DNA of 64,000 bases from Microbacterium psychrotolerans. Its GTDB lineage: Bacteria; Actinomycetota; Actinomycetes; Actinomycetales; Microbacteriaceae. The position numbers were made by a program, and so were the translations under genes. The stretch covers positions 1-64,000 of the forward strand of contig NZ_JAVFWO010000004.1 of NCBI RefSeq assembly GCF_031085295.1. The letters run 5' to 3'. Below the pieces are notes generated by a model. That model made no database searches. It was not told the DNA's origin and was given only the letters and a program-made list of their open reading frames with translations. Position 1 is the first letter of the stretch; every line of letters starts with the position of its first letter. Below, piece by piece: positions 25,196 through 32,984 of the stretch.

Positions 25196-25777
25196 TCAGA
25201 CCACGGGACGATGCGGCCACCACTCCGGCAGCAGCGCCAGATAGACGCGCAGGAAGTCCTCCACGCGGGGACGAGGATGCCGCAGCCACCCGTCGATGGC
25301 TCCCACCGTGCCGTCGGCGAGGAAGCGCGCGGCGGCATCCGCGACGGCCGCGTCCGGGACGCCGTCAGCGGTGAGCGGCAGCTGCACCCGCCCGCGTTCG
25401 AGCAGGATCTCGGTGGTGCCGCGGAAGTGCCGGCTCAGCATCGCGTGCAGCGCCCCTCCCCCGTGCGCCAGCTCGCGGCGGTAGATGTCGACGTGGCGCA
25501 GGATGTGGCGAAGGACGCCCTCGGTGACCGTGGCGACGGCGGTGGCGGCATCCGATCGGTCCTTCATCAGCTCGTCGCGCAGGACGTCGAGCTCGGCCGT
25601 CAGGGCGGCGTCGACGAGTCCGGAAGGCGAATCGGCGTGCTCGTAGAACGTCGAGCGGTGCACGCCGGCCGCGTCGGCGAGCTGTGTCACGGTGAGGCTC
25701 GAGATCGGTCGCTCGGCAGCGAGCGCAAGCGCGGCGGAGTACAGGCGATCGCGGCTGCGCTGCTTGCGGGGGTCCAT
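25196..25777 (-). CDS. TetR/AcrR-family regulator of the adjacent SDR
   Basis: A 193-residue regulator with the helix-turn-helix in SSLTVTQLADAAGVHRSTFYEHADSPSGLV (residues about 25-55) and a helical ligand domain containing HGGGALHAMLSRHF. GGAGG is four bases before the ATG. Divergent from an SDR gene over a 109-base region that contains CGACA-N2-TGTCG-type repeats, so autoregulation plus control of the SDR is likely. Confidence 0.87.
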   Translation of the reverse strand: MDPRKQRSRDRLYSAALALAAERPISSLTVTQLADAAGVHRSTFYEHADSPSGLVDAALTAELDVLRDELMKDRSDAATAVATVTEGVLRHILRHVDIYRRELAHGGGALHAMLSRHFRGTTEILLERGRVQLPLTADGVPDAAVADAAARFLADGTVGAIDGWLRHPRPRVEDFLRVYLALLPEWWPHRPVV

Positions 25778-25825
25778 TCCACCTCCGGGAATCTTTTCGA
25801 CAGGTGTAGGTTAACCCATGAGTAA

Positions 25826-25839
25826 CCGACATGTGTCGG
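25826..25839. promoter_or_regulatory. TetR operator CCGACATGTGTCGG with a half-like copy nearby
   Basis: Six-base arms CCGACA and TGTCGG around a two-base centre. A weaker copy, CGACAGGTGTAG, lies at 25798-25809. Both are in the TetR/SDR divergent region, 40-90 bases before the SDR start. Confidence 0.6.
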
Positions 25840-25886
25840 AGAAACAACCCGGCGCCACGCGCTGACGCCGCCTACGGAGGTACATC

Positions 25887-26642
25887 ATGGCTACGTACGA
25901 TGTCGCGGAGCGTTCCGCGATCGTCACGGGCGCCGGATCCGGCATCGGCCGGGCTGTCGCCCTCACTCTCGCCGAGAACGGTGCGGCGGTGGTCGTCGCG
26001 GACGTGCGACAGGATGCCGCGGACGCGGTCGTCGCGGAGATCACGGGCGCCGGCGGCACGGCGGTCGCGTTCGTCGGCGACGTCTCCGACCCCGCAGTCG
26101 GACAGGCGGCCGTCGACGCCGCAGAGGCGCTCGCGCCCCTGCGCATCGCGGTCAACAACGCCGGCATCGGCGGCGCAGCCGCGCCGATCGGCGAGTACCC
26201 GATTGACTCGTGGCAGAAGGTCATCGAGATCAACCTGAACGCGGTGTTCTACGGCACGCGCGCTCAGGCGCCCGCGATCGCCCGCAACGGCGGCGGGTCC
26301 ATCGTCAACATCTCGTCGGTGCTCGGCTCGGTGGGCATCCCGATGTCGTCGGCATACGTCACGGCGAAGCACGGCGTCGTCGGCCTCACCAAGAACGCAG
26401 CACTCGAGTACGGCGCTCAGGGCGTCCGCGTCAACGCGGTCGGCCCCGGCTTCATCCACACACCGCTCGTCGACGCCAACCTCGACGCCGACGCGCAGGC
26501 GGCGCTGGCCGCCAAGCACGCCCTCGGCCGTCTGGGCGAGTCGCAGGAGGTCGCGAACCTCGTCGCGTTCCTCGCATCGGATGCCGCCACCTTCATCAGC
26601 GGCAGCTACCACCTCGTCGACGGCGGCTACGCCGCCCAGTAG
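25887..26642 (+). CDS. classical short-chain dehydrogenase/reductase
   Basis: A 251-residue SDR of the FabG/3-oxoacyl type. VTGAGSGIGRAVA (residues 14-26) binds NAD(P), NNAGIGG follows, Ser in NISSVLG with Tyr and Lys in AYVTAKHG form the catalytic triad, and VNAVGPGFIHTPL closes the site. D38 after the second strand (VVADVRQDA) suggests NAD preference. GGAGG lies six bases before the ATG, and a terminator follows. Its TetR neighbour suggests ligand-induced expression; substrate unknown. Confidence 0.92.
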   Translation: MATYDVAERSAIVTGAGSGIGRAVALTLAENGAAVVVADVRQDAADAVVAEITGAGGTAVAFVGDVSDPAVGQAAVDAAEALAPLRIAVNNAGIGGAAAPIGEYPIDSWQKVIEINLNAVFYGTRAQAPAIARNGGGSIVNISSVLGSVGIPMSSAYVTAKHGVVGLTKNAALEYGAQGVRVNAVGPGFIHTPLVDANLDADAQAALAAKHALGRLGESQEVANLVAFLASDAATFISGSYHLVDGGYAAQ

Positions 26643-26661
26643 CGTCCGCCCTCCCGAACCA

Positions 26662-26694
26662 GCGGCCCGCGCGAACCCGAATCGCGCGGGCCGC
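26662..26694. terminator. hairpin terminator, convergent SDR/GNAT
   Basis: GCGGCCCGCGCGA (26662-26674) pairs perfectly with TCGCGCGGGCCGC (26682-26694) around a seven-base loop, then TTCCTC. It lies between convergent genes. Confidence 0.75.
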
Positions 26695-26714
26695 TTCCTC
26701 GTCCCTGCCGTCGG

Positions 26715-27188
26715 TCAGGGCTGCGCCGGAGTCCACACGAGGGTGTGGCCGGTCGCGGCGAAGGTCTCGTTGCCGGCGAGCTTGCCCGTGGTCGTCGCGG
26801 TGCGTACGAAGCCGAGCGACTCGTAGAAGTCGCGGGCGGCGTTGCCGTCCAGCACCTCGAGCTCGACCGGCCCGCCCGCCCGCGCCAGGAAGTGCTCGAC
26901 GAGTGCGCGGCCGATGCCCCGGCGGTAGAGGGCGGGGTCGACGTAGATCCACGTGATCTCGCCGCCCTCCGCGCCGACACGGCCCGCGATGAAGCCGGCG
27001 ACACGCCCCTCGTACTCGGCGACCCACACCTGGTCGTCGAACAGGCCCTCGTTCTCGTAGGTGTCGGCCAGGGTGAGGAACGCCTCGAGGAGGCCCGCAC
27101 CGCGAAGCTCGTCGATGCGCGCGGCATCGTGGATGCGTGCGATGTCGCCCCAGTCGCCAGACTCGTACGGGCGGATGCCGACCGTCAC
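26715..27188 (-). CDS. GNAT-family N-acetyltransferase
   Basis: A 157-residue acetyltransferase. WIYVDPALYRRGIGRALVEHFL (residues about 83-105) is motif A with the R-x-x-G-I-G acetyl-CoA loop; DGNAARDFYESLGFVR is the conserved motif B. The GTG start overlaps the HNH gene stop by four bases (GTGA), so it is translated after that gene. The substrate is unknown; closest resemblance is to RimI/ribosomal-type and small-amine acetyltransferases. Confidence 0.85.
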   Translation of the reverse strand: MTVGIRPYESGDWGDIARIHDAARIDELRGAGLLEAFLTLADTYENEGLFDDQVWVAEYEGRVAGFIAGRVGAEGGEITWIYVDPALYRRGIGRALVEHFLARAGGPVELEVLDGNAARDFYESLGFVRTATTTGKLAGNETFAATGHTLVWTPAQP

Positions 27189-27595
27189 GGCGCGCCCACC
27201 TCCTCGTCGACCACCGCCACCGCCTGCCCGGCCTCCTCGATGGCCGCTTCCGCGACACCGCGCCAGGCGCGGAGCACCTCGACGTGCCGCAGCAGGAAGG
27301 CACGCTCGTCGAGTCGCTTGCGGCGCAGCCACCCGGTGACCTCGTCGTTGCTCTTGCTCGCGTTGCACGAACGGCACGCGGGGACGACGTTCTCGAACGT
27401 GTACCTGCCGCCGCGCGAAATGGGCAGCACGCAGTCCTTCTGGAACGGGCCGGCCTCGGTGCCGCAGTAGGCGCACGAGGCCCACGCCTCGAGGAGCGCC
27501 TGCCACTCGTCGACGGTGAGGTCATTGTCGGCGGCGGCCACGCGTCGTGCACGGCGCCGAGCCGCGCGGGCCCGCCTGGTCTGACTCACCGCCAT
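27185..27595 (-). CDS. HNH-endonuclease-like protein with altered first His
   Basis: A 136-residue protein with a zinc-bound HNH fold: CAYCG near residue 41 and CRSCNASKSN near residue 74 supply four Cys ligands, and SRGGRYTFENVVPAC the Asn. In active HNH enzymes the first motif is DHV-x-P; here it is DCVLP, with Cys in place of the general-base His. Activity is thus doubtful unless the Cys replaces it. The N-terminus is very Arg-rich, suggesting nucleic-acid contact. TAGGCT lies six bases before the ATG. Confidence 0.8.
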   Translation of the reverse strand: MAVSQTRRARAARRRARRVAAADNDLTVDEWQALLEAWASCAYCGTEAGPFQKDCVLPISRGGRYTFENVVPACRSCNASKSNDEVTGWLRRKRLDERAFLLRHVEVLRAWRGVAEAAIEEAGQAVAVVDEEVGAP

Positions 27596-27601
27596 GCCGG
27601 G

Positions 27602-27607
27602 AGCCTA
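27602..27607 (-). promoter_or_regulatory. -10 element for leaderless HNH/GNAT pair
   Basis: TAGGCT on the minus strand, six bases before ATG 27595, no Shine-Dalgarno sequence. Confidence 0.45.
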
Positions 27608-27687
27608 GCCCGGCGGCCCGCGCGAGACTCACAACCGGACCGCACGGTCGGTGAGTAACCCGTAACCACGGCGCGCGTCGCCGCGGG

Positions 27688-27693
27688 TACGTT
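27688..27693 (+). promoter_or_regulatory. -10 element for leaderless pgi
   Basis: TACGTT, six bases before the GTG start of pgi, with no ribosome binding site. Confidence 0.45.
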
Positions 27694-27699
27694 AAGGGC

Positions 27700-29382
27700 G
27701 TGACCGCTCCCGTCGATGCCACCACCACGTCCGCCTGGGCCGAGCTCAGCTCCCTCCGCGATTCGTTCGCCCCCGATCTGCGCGATTGGTTCGCGATCGA
27801 TCCGCGCCGCGCCGAACGGCTGAGCTTCGAGCTCGCCGACCTGCACGTCGATCTGTCGAAGAACCTCGTGACCGACGAGATCCTCGCCGCGCTCGTGCGT
27901 CTGGCCGAGGACACCGGCGTCGCCGAGCGCTACGCCGCGATGATCGCCGGCGAGCACATCAACACCACCGAGGACCGCGCGGTGCTGCACACCGCGCTCC
28001 GCCGCCCCGCGGGCGCCCAGCCCGCCCTGGTCGTCGACGGCCAGGACATCGACGCCGACGTGCAGTCGGTGCTGACCGCGATGACGGCGTTCGCCGACCG
28101 CCTGCGCTCCGGCGAGTGGGCGGGGGCGACCGGCAAGAAGGTCACCCACATCGTCAACATCGGCATCGGCGGATCCGACCTCGGCCCCGTCATGATCTCC
28201 GCGGCCCTGGAGCCCTACGCGACCGCCGGCATCGAGGCTCGGTTCGTCTCGAACATCGACCCCACCGACCTCGCGCAGAAGACGAAGGGGCTCGACCCCG
28301 AGACGACGTTGTTCATCGTCGCGTCGAAGACCTTCACGACCCTCGAGACGCTGACGAACGCGCGCCTCGCCCGCGATTGGCTCTGGGCCGGTCTCGAGGC
28401 GGCCGGCGCGATCGACGGCTCGGAGGAGGCGAGGACGGATGCCGTCGCCCACCACTTCGTCGCCGTGTCGACCGCACTCGACAAGGTCGCGGCCTTCGGC
28501 ATCGACACCGCGAACGCCTTCGGGTTCTGGGACTGGGTCGGCGGCCGCTACTCGGTCGACTCGGCCATCGGGCTGTCGCTCATGATCGAGCTCGGACCCG
28601 ACGTGTTCCGCGAGCTGCTCGCCGGATTCCACGCGGTCGACGAGCACGTGCGCACGACTCCGCTCAGGAGCAACGTCCCCGTCCTGATGGGGCTCCTGAA
28701 CGTCTGGTACACGAACTTCCTCGGCGCCCAGTCCCACGCCGTGCTCCCCTACGCACAGCAGCTGAGCCGCTTCGCCGCGTACCTGCAGCAGCTGACGATG
28801 GAATCGAACGGCAAGTCGGTGCGCTGGGACGGTTCCCCCGTGACGACCGACACCGGCGAGGTCTTCTGGGGCGAGCCCGGCACGAACGGCCAGCACGCCT
28901 TCTATCAGCTGATCCACCAGGGCACCCGGCTCATCCCGGCGGACTTCATCGCGTTCGCGAACCCCGCCTACCCGCTGTCGGACGACGGGCGCGACGTGCA
29001 CGGGCTGTTCCTCTCGAACTTCCTCGCGCAGACCAAGGCGCTGGCGTTCGGGAAGACGGCCGAGGAGGTGGAGGCGGAGGGCACCACCGGCGCCCTCGTG
29101 GCCGCCCGCACCTTCGCGGGCAACAAGCCCACCACGTCGATCTTCGCGCCCGCACTGACCCCGTCGGTGCTCGGCCAGCTGGTGGCGCTGTACGAGCACA
29201 TCACCTTCACCCAGGGCGTGATCTGGGGAGTGAACTCGTTCGACCAGTGGGGTGTCGAGCTGGGCAAGCAGCTCGCCCTGCAGATCGCCCCGGCCATCGA
29301 GGGCGACGAGGCGGCGATCGCCGCGCAGGACGCCTCGACCCGCGCCCTGCTCGCGTACTACACGGCGCACCGCACGGTCTGA
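27700..29382 (+). CDS. pgi: glucose-6-phosphate isomerase
   Basis: Interconverts glucose 6-phosphate and fructose 6-phosphate in glycolysis. The 560-residue protein has [10 protein letters not shown] (phosphate loop, near 150), [13 protein letters not shown] (family signature 1, near 280), [14 protein letters not shown] (catalytic Glu region, near 390) and [14 protein letters not shown] (signature 2 with the catalytic Lys, near 515). It is a normal full-length enzyme, single gene, followed by a very strong terminator. GTG start chosen from the TACGTT box and the family N-terminus. Confidence 0.97.
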   Translation: MTAPVDATTTSAWAELSSLRDSFAPDLRDWFAIDPRRAERLSFELADLHVDLSKNLVTDEILAALVRLAEDTGVAERYAAMIAGEHINTTEDRAVLHTALRRPAGAQPALVVDGQDIDADVQSVLTAMTAFADRLRSGEWAGATGKKVTHIVNIGIGGSDLGPVMISAALEPYATAGIEARFVSNIDPTDLAQKTKGLDPETTLFIVASKTFTTLETLTNARLARDWLWAGLEAAGAIDGSEEARTDAVAHHFVAVSTALDKVAAFGIDTANAFGFWDWVGGRYSVDSAIGLSLMIELGPDVFRELLAGFHAVDEHVRTTPLRSNVPVLMGLLNVWYTNFLGAQSHAVLPYAQQLSRFAAYLQQLTMESNGKSVRWDGSPVTTDTGEVFWGEPGTNGQHAFYQLIHQGTRLIPADFIAFANPAYPLSDDGRDVHGLFLSNFLAQTKALAFGKTAEEVEAEGTTGALVAARTFAGNKPTTSIFAPALTPSVLGQLVALYEHITFTQGVIWGVNSFDQWGVELGKQLALQIAPAIEGDEAAIAAQDASTRALLAYYTAHRTV

Positions 29383-29396
29383 ATCGCTTCCCTGGA

Positions 29397-29432
29397 GGGG
29401 GGAGGATGCCGGGAATCCGGCATCCTCCCCCC
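29397..29432 (+). terminator. strong Rho-independent terminator of pgi
   Basis: A perfect 16-bp stem, GGGGGGAGGATGCCGG pairing with CCGGCATCCTCCCCCC, with a GAAT loop, followed by TTCGTCTT. Confidence 0.9.
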
Positions 29433-29480
29433 TTCGTCTTCGGCGTCCGAGCGGACCTTCTCCAGCCTCGGATCAGGACT

Positions 29481-29521
29481 TTCAGGGAAAACGCCTCCCA
29501 CGTTTCGTTCAGGAAAACACC
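29481..29521 (+). repeat. direct repeat upstream of the lytic transglycosylase gene
   Basis: TTCAGGGAAAACGCC (29481-29495) and GTTCAGGAAAACACC (29507-29521) differ by one indel and a few bases. They sit about 110-150 bases before the start of a secreted cell-wall enzyme and could be a two-site regulator target or part of a 5' leader. Confidence 0.4.
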
Positions 29522-29629
29522 GGGAGTCGTCCAGACGGCATGAGGCAGACTCGGGCACTTGTGCGTCCGACCCGAGGGCGCACGGCGCCGATACCCGCGG
29601 CGCGAAACCCGAAGGATCGTACGTTCGTC

Positions 29630-30514
29630 ATGCACTCAGACTCGTCACTCACTCCTGCCCGCCGCCGCCGCGGCCGCTTCTTCGTCCCCGCCGTCGCCGC
29701 CGGCGCCGCCCTCGGCATCGTCCTCACGACGGGCCTCACGCTCGCCTCGCCGACGCTCGCCAACGCCGCCCCGCTGGCTGCGTCAGCCATCGCCTCGGCC
29801 ACCGCGCCCGAAGCGACTCTGCGCGACATCCGGGTCGACGCCCAGAGCACCGTGCTCGCCGCGCGCGTCGCGCTCACCGAGGCCACCGCCGTGACCGCCG
29901 ACATCGCCGCATCCGGCCTCGACCTCGGCCTGCCCGACACGTCGATCGAGACCGCTCCGCTCGAGCAGGCCACCGACCGCCTGTCGAAGCTCGATCTCGT
30001 CCCCATGCTGCTCGTCCCCGGGCTCACCGCCGACGCGACCCGCGTCACCGCCGGGGTCTCCGCGCGCATCTCCGAACTGCGCGAGCGCCTCGACGCCGCC
30101 AAGGCGCAGAAGGCCGCCGAAGAGGCGGCCGCAGCGGCCGCCGCAGCCGCCGCCGAGGCGCAGCGCCAGGCCGAGGCGGCAGCCGCCGCCCTCGCCGCCG
30201 CCAACACCCCCGAGGGCGCCAAGGCGACCGCGCGCCAGATGGCCGCCTCGCAGTACGGGTGGGGCGACGGCCAGTTCTCGTGCCTCGAGTCGCTGTGGGA
30301 CAAGGAGTCGGACTGGAACTACCAGGCCTACAACTCCGGAAGCGGTGCCACCGGCATCCCGCAGTCCCTCCCCGGCAACAAGATGGCCAGCGCCGGCGCC
30401 GACTGGCAGACCAACGCCGCGACGCAGATCGCCTGGGGCCTCGGCTACATCGCCGGCTCGTACGGCACCCCCTGCGCCGCATGGGGGCACTCGCAGGCCA
30501 CCGACTGGTACTGA
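29630..30514 (+). CDS. secreted lytic-transglycosylase-like cell-wall protein
   Basis: A 294-residue exported protein. The N-terminus is Arg-rich, then a hydrophobic segment (about residues 18-40) ending in ANA, a signal peptidase I site. An Ala/Glu-rich coiled-coil stretch (about 140-195) leads into a C-terminal domain of about 90 residues with CLESLWDKESDWNYQAYN, in which the Glu of LWDKESDW matches the catalytic Glu of SLT-like transglycosylases, followed by ATGIPQSLPG and a Cys/Trp-containing end. It resembles actinobacterial aggregation-promoting-factor C-terminal domains. It likely cleaves peptidoglycan outside the cell. Confidence 0.85.
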   Translation: MHSDSSLTPARRRRGRFFVPAVAAGAALGIVLTTGLTLASPTLANAAPLAASAIASATAPEATLRDIRVDAQSTVLAARVALTEATAVTADIAASGLDLGLPDTSIETAPLEQATDRLSKLDLVPMLLVPGLTADATRVTAGVSARISELRERLDAAKAQKAAEEAAAAAAAAAAEAQRQAEAAAAALAAANTPEGAKATARQMAASQYGWGDGQFSCLESLWDKESDWNYQAYNSGSGATGIPQSLPGNKMASAGADWQTNAATQIAWGLGYIAGSYGTPCAAWGHSQATDWY

Positions 30515-30554
30515 TCCGTCGGCCGCCGGTCGCTGAGCAAGCGTGTGACGCGAG

Positions 30555-30592
30555 ACGCGGATGCCGCACCCGTCCGGGTGCGGCATCCGCGT
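30555..30592. terminator. bidirectional hairpin terminator
   Basis: Eighteen-base arms (ACGCGGATGCCGCACCCG and its complement) separated by two bases lie between the convergent transglycosylase and DUF4232 genes. Confidence 0.85.
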
Positions 30593-30596
30593 TCCT

Positions 30597-31754
30597 TCAT
30601 CTCGAGGGGAACGGGTTCGGATCGAGCGCCCACGCGGTGATCGCGACGGTCGATCCCTCCACGATGTCGAGGTCGAAGTCCAGTCCCCACGAGCCACGTA
30701 CCATGCCGGCGGTGGGCGCAGCGTAGACCGTCTTCGTGACGAGCGCGCCGTGCGGCGAAGCCGCGTCCCACCCGAGGTAGGTCACGGCGTACCCGCCGGC
30801 GGGCACCTCGATGCGCTGCGGTCCGGGGTCCTGCGTCATGAACGAGCCGCCCTGCTCGATCGTGACCGCGAGCAGGTGCTGGTTCTGGTCGCCGAATGCC
30901 ACGTCGGGGTAGCCCTCGATGACGCAGGGCTCATCCGAGAAGTTCATCAGCCGGATCGGCAGGCCGCGATGTCCGGTCGCCGCGTCCGGTTCGCCGAGCA
31001 GCGGCGTCGCCTTGTCGGGCGTGCACCACTGTGGGTCGAGATCGCCGGATGCCGGAGCGGCCGTGGGCACCGGCTCGCCCGGTGCGTGCGGGTCGGGCAG
31101 CGCGCCGAAGGTGTTCTGCGCTTCGATCTCACGTTGGGCGTCGGCCTCCGCCTGGATCGCGTCGGTGCGCGCCTGGTCGGCCAGGACCCCGCCCGCGACC
31201 ACGGCCACGACCGCGACGGCCGCCGCCGGCACCAGCCAGACCGGACGCCGGGCCTGCGGTGCCGCATCAGCGTCTGCGCGCGCCGGAGCGGGGGTTCGAG
31301 CGACGAGGCCCGGCAGCCATCCCACGGCCAGACCCCAGAGGGCGCCCGCCGCCGCCAGAGCGCCGAACTCGCCCACCAGGATTCCGCGGGGTCCGGACAC
31401 CGCGACGAAGCTCCACGCCGCGGCGACGTCGAAGGCGAGTCCGACGACCGCACCCGCGGCGACGGCGGCGAACCACGCGCCCACGAGGAGCGCGCCGTGA
31501 CGCGCGGCGAGCGCGGTGAACAGAAGATGGCAGAGCCCGACGGCGATCGCGCCGCCCAGCCCGATCACGATGAGCCATCCGCCGACCGGACCCCAGAGCA
31601 GCGACGGCGAGACGAGGTCGGGCACGAGGCTTCCGAGCTGGGCGCCCCCGCCGGGGAGCTGCGAGAACACCCATCGCGCGCCGACGACGAGCATCCAGAG
31701 CGCCGCGGCGAGCGCGCTCGATGCGAGCAGGCGGCGGGAGGTGACAGTACGCAT
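30597..31754 (-). CDS. membrane protein with extracellular DUF4232 domain
   Basis: A 385-residue protein. Residues 1-200 hold about five hydrophobic segments with small loops; a coiled, Ala/Glu-rich linker follows (near 200-220), then an outside domain with WCTPDKATPLLG, GHRGLPIRLMNFSDEPCVIEGYPDV and AGGYAVTYLGW, the DUF4232 pattern with two Cys that may form a disulfide. The family is common in actinobacterial lipoproteins and surface proteins of unknown role; here it is fused to a membrane module. TATGAG lies five bases before the ATG. Confidence 0.8.
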   Translation of the reverse strand: MRTVTSRRLLASSALAAALWMLVVGARWVFSQLPGGGAQLGSLVPDLVSPSLLWGPVGGWLIVIGLGGAIAVGLCHLLFTALAARHGALLVGAWFAAVAAGAVVGLAFDVAAAWSFVAVSGPRGILVGEFGALAAAGALWGLAVGWLPGLVARTPAPARADADAAPQARRPVWLVPAAAVAVVAVVAGGVLADQARTDAIQAEADAQREIEAQNTFGALPDPHAPGEPVPTAAPASGDLDPQWCTPDKATPLLGEPDAATGHRGLPIRLMNFSDEPCVIEGYPDVAFGDQNQHLLAVTIEQGGSFMTQDPGPQRIEVPAGGYAVTYLGWDAASPHGALVTKTVYAAPTAGMVRGSWGLDFDLDIVEGSTVAITAWALDPNPFPSR

Positions 31755-31800
31755 CGCCTCTCATACTGGCGAGCCCCACCCACATCCGCGAAACGCCGGC

Positions 31801-31910
31801 GCGCCGGGCGGACGTCGCCGCGGGTGCGAGGGAGGTCAGCCGGCCGCGCGCGCCGGGCGCACGTCGCCGCGGGCGCGAGGGGGTCAGCCGGCCGCGCGCG
31901 CCGGGCGCGG
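31801..31910. repeat. tandem 48/49-bp repeat, two and a quarter copies
   Basis: Units 31801-31849 and 31850-31897 differ at about four positions, and a 13-base third copy follows. The unit is GC-only in feel (GCGCCGGGCG, GTCGCCGCGGG, GGTCAGCCGGCCGCGC). It lies between two leftward genes and encodes nothing convincing. Confidence 0.8.
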
Positions 31911-31922
31911 CATCCGTCGTCC

Positions 31923-32627
31923 TCAGCCCTGAGCCTGACCCGCGCCGTACAGCTCGGCGATCTTCTGCGACGTGAACCAGCCGTCGTAGGTGTCGGACTT
32001 CGGCCACCCCTCCGGCGAGTCCTGCCACACCTCCTGCCTGCCGTACGGCAGCAGGTCGATGAGCGGGAAGGTGTGGCTCAGCTGCTCGGTGCCACGGCCG
32101 TTCGTGTGCCACGTGCGATACACCGTGTCGCCGTCGCGGAGGAACACGTTCACGGCGAACCCGCCGCCCGCGGGCGCGTCCATGTCGGCGCCGAACGGGC
32201 TGTCGGCCGTCGAGTACCACTCCATGCGGTTGCCGGTCTTCTCGCGGTACGCGAGCGCCTCGTCGATCGGCCCCTGGGTCACGATCACGAACCGGGCGTC
32301 GTACGCCTCGAGGAAGTCGAGACGCGTGTATTGCGAGGTGAAGCCGGTGCAGCCGGGGCAGTGCCATTCCTTGCCCTCGAACCACATGTGGTTGTAGACG
32401 ATGAGCTGCGACTTGCCCTCGAAGATGTCGGCCAGACGCACGGGGCCGTCCTTGCCGACGAGCGTGTACTCCGGCAGCTCGACCATCGGCAGTCGCCGCC
32501 GCTGTGCGGCGATCGCGTCGAGTTCTCGCGTCGCCGCCTTCTCGCGAACCCGGAGGTCGGCGAGCTCACGCCGCCACGTCTCGGCGTCGACGACGGGCGG
32601 AAGGGCTTGCTGGGTCGTGCTCTGCAT
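31923..32627 (-). CDS. DUF899 thioredoxin-fold protein
   Basis: A 234-residue DUF899 protein. The family blocks are VDAETWRRELADLRVREKAATRE, FEGKSQLIVYNHMWF, WHCPGCTGFTSQYTRLDFL (Cys-x-x-Cys of a thioredoxin-like fold, near residues 89-92) and a C-terminal WYDGWFTSQK-like end. The biochemical role is unknown; a redox or detoxifying activity is likely from the fold. Upstream is an 18-bp operator almost identical to one at the MFS/TetR promoter, so it probably belongs to that TetR regulon. Confidence 0.88.
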   Translation of the reverse strand: MQSTTQQALPPVVDAETWRRELADLRVREKAATRELDAIAAQRRRLPMVELPEYTLVGKDGPVRLADIFEGKSQLIVYNHMWFEGKEWHCPGCTGFTSQYTRLDFLEAYDARFVIVTQGPIDEALAYREKTGNRMEWYSTADSPFGADMDAPAGGGFAVNVFLRDGDTVYRTWHTNGRGTEQLSHTFPLIDLLPYGRQEVWQDSPEGWPKSDTYDGWFTSQKIAELYGAGQAQG

Positions 32628-32653
32628 CGGAACCTCCGAGTGTGCGAGTGCGT

Positions 32654-32690
32654 ATGTTCACACTGTACACATCAGGATGCCGAGGTCAAG
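32654..32690 (-). promoter_or_regulatory. promoter and TetR operator copy 3 of the DUF899 gene
   Basis: On the minus strand TTGACC, a 16-base spacer and TACAGT form a promoter whose -10 lies inside the operator ATGTTCACACTGTACACA (32654-32671). That arrangement fits simple repression. Confidence 0.65.
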
Positions 32691-32781
32691 GGGTGGAAAC
32701 AGTGTCGTCGCCGACGACGATGCCGCGACCGTTGATCGCGATGCACACGCGGCCGAACACGTCGGGATCGCTTCGACCGCT

Positions 32782-32967
32782 CCGCCGGCGTGGTCGTCCA
32801 CCGCGGTGTACGACGAGGGCGACGTCGTGACGTATGACGGCGCCGTGTGGACCGCCTCGTGGTGGACGAAGGGCCAGGAGCCGGGGTCGAAGAAGAACGG
32901 GGCGGGTGTCGCCGGCCGCCCCTCGGCCTGCGTCGTAGTGCCGGCGGCGGCAGCGGCGCTGCCGTAG
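32782..32967 (+). pseudogene. remnant of a chitin-binding (CBM5/12) domain
   Basis: The rightward frame reads PPAWSSTAVYDEGDVVTYDG, then AVWTASWWTKGQEPGSK, the hallmark of a CBM5/12 chitin- or cellulose-binding module: AW-x5-Y-x3-D-V-Y at the start and W-T-x-W-W-T-x-G-x-E-P-G at the end. There is no start codon context, no catalytic domain and no signal sequence upstream, and the frame degenerates after the motif before a TAG. I read it as the 3' end of a decayed chitinase or LPMO-like gene. Confidence 0.65.
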
Positions 32968-32984
32968 CGCGCGTTCGGGGGCGC

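Noticed and set aside
29433-29629. c-di-AMP (ydaO) riboswitch before the transglycosylase
   Set aside because: I could not find the conserved core blocks of that riboswitch; only an imperfect direct repeat is visible.
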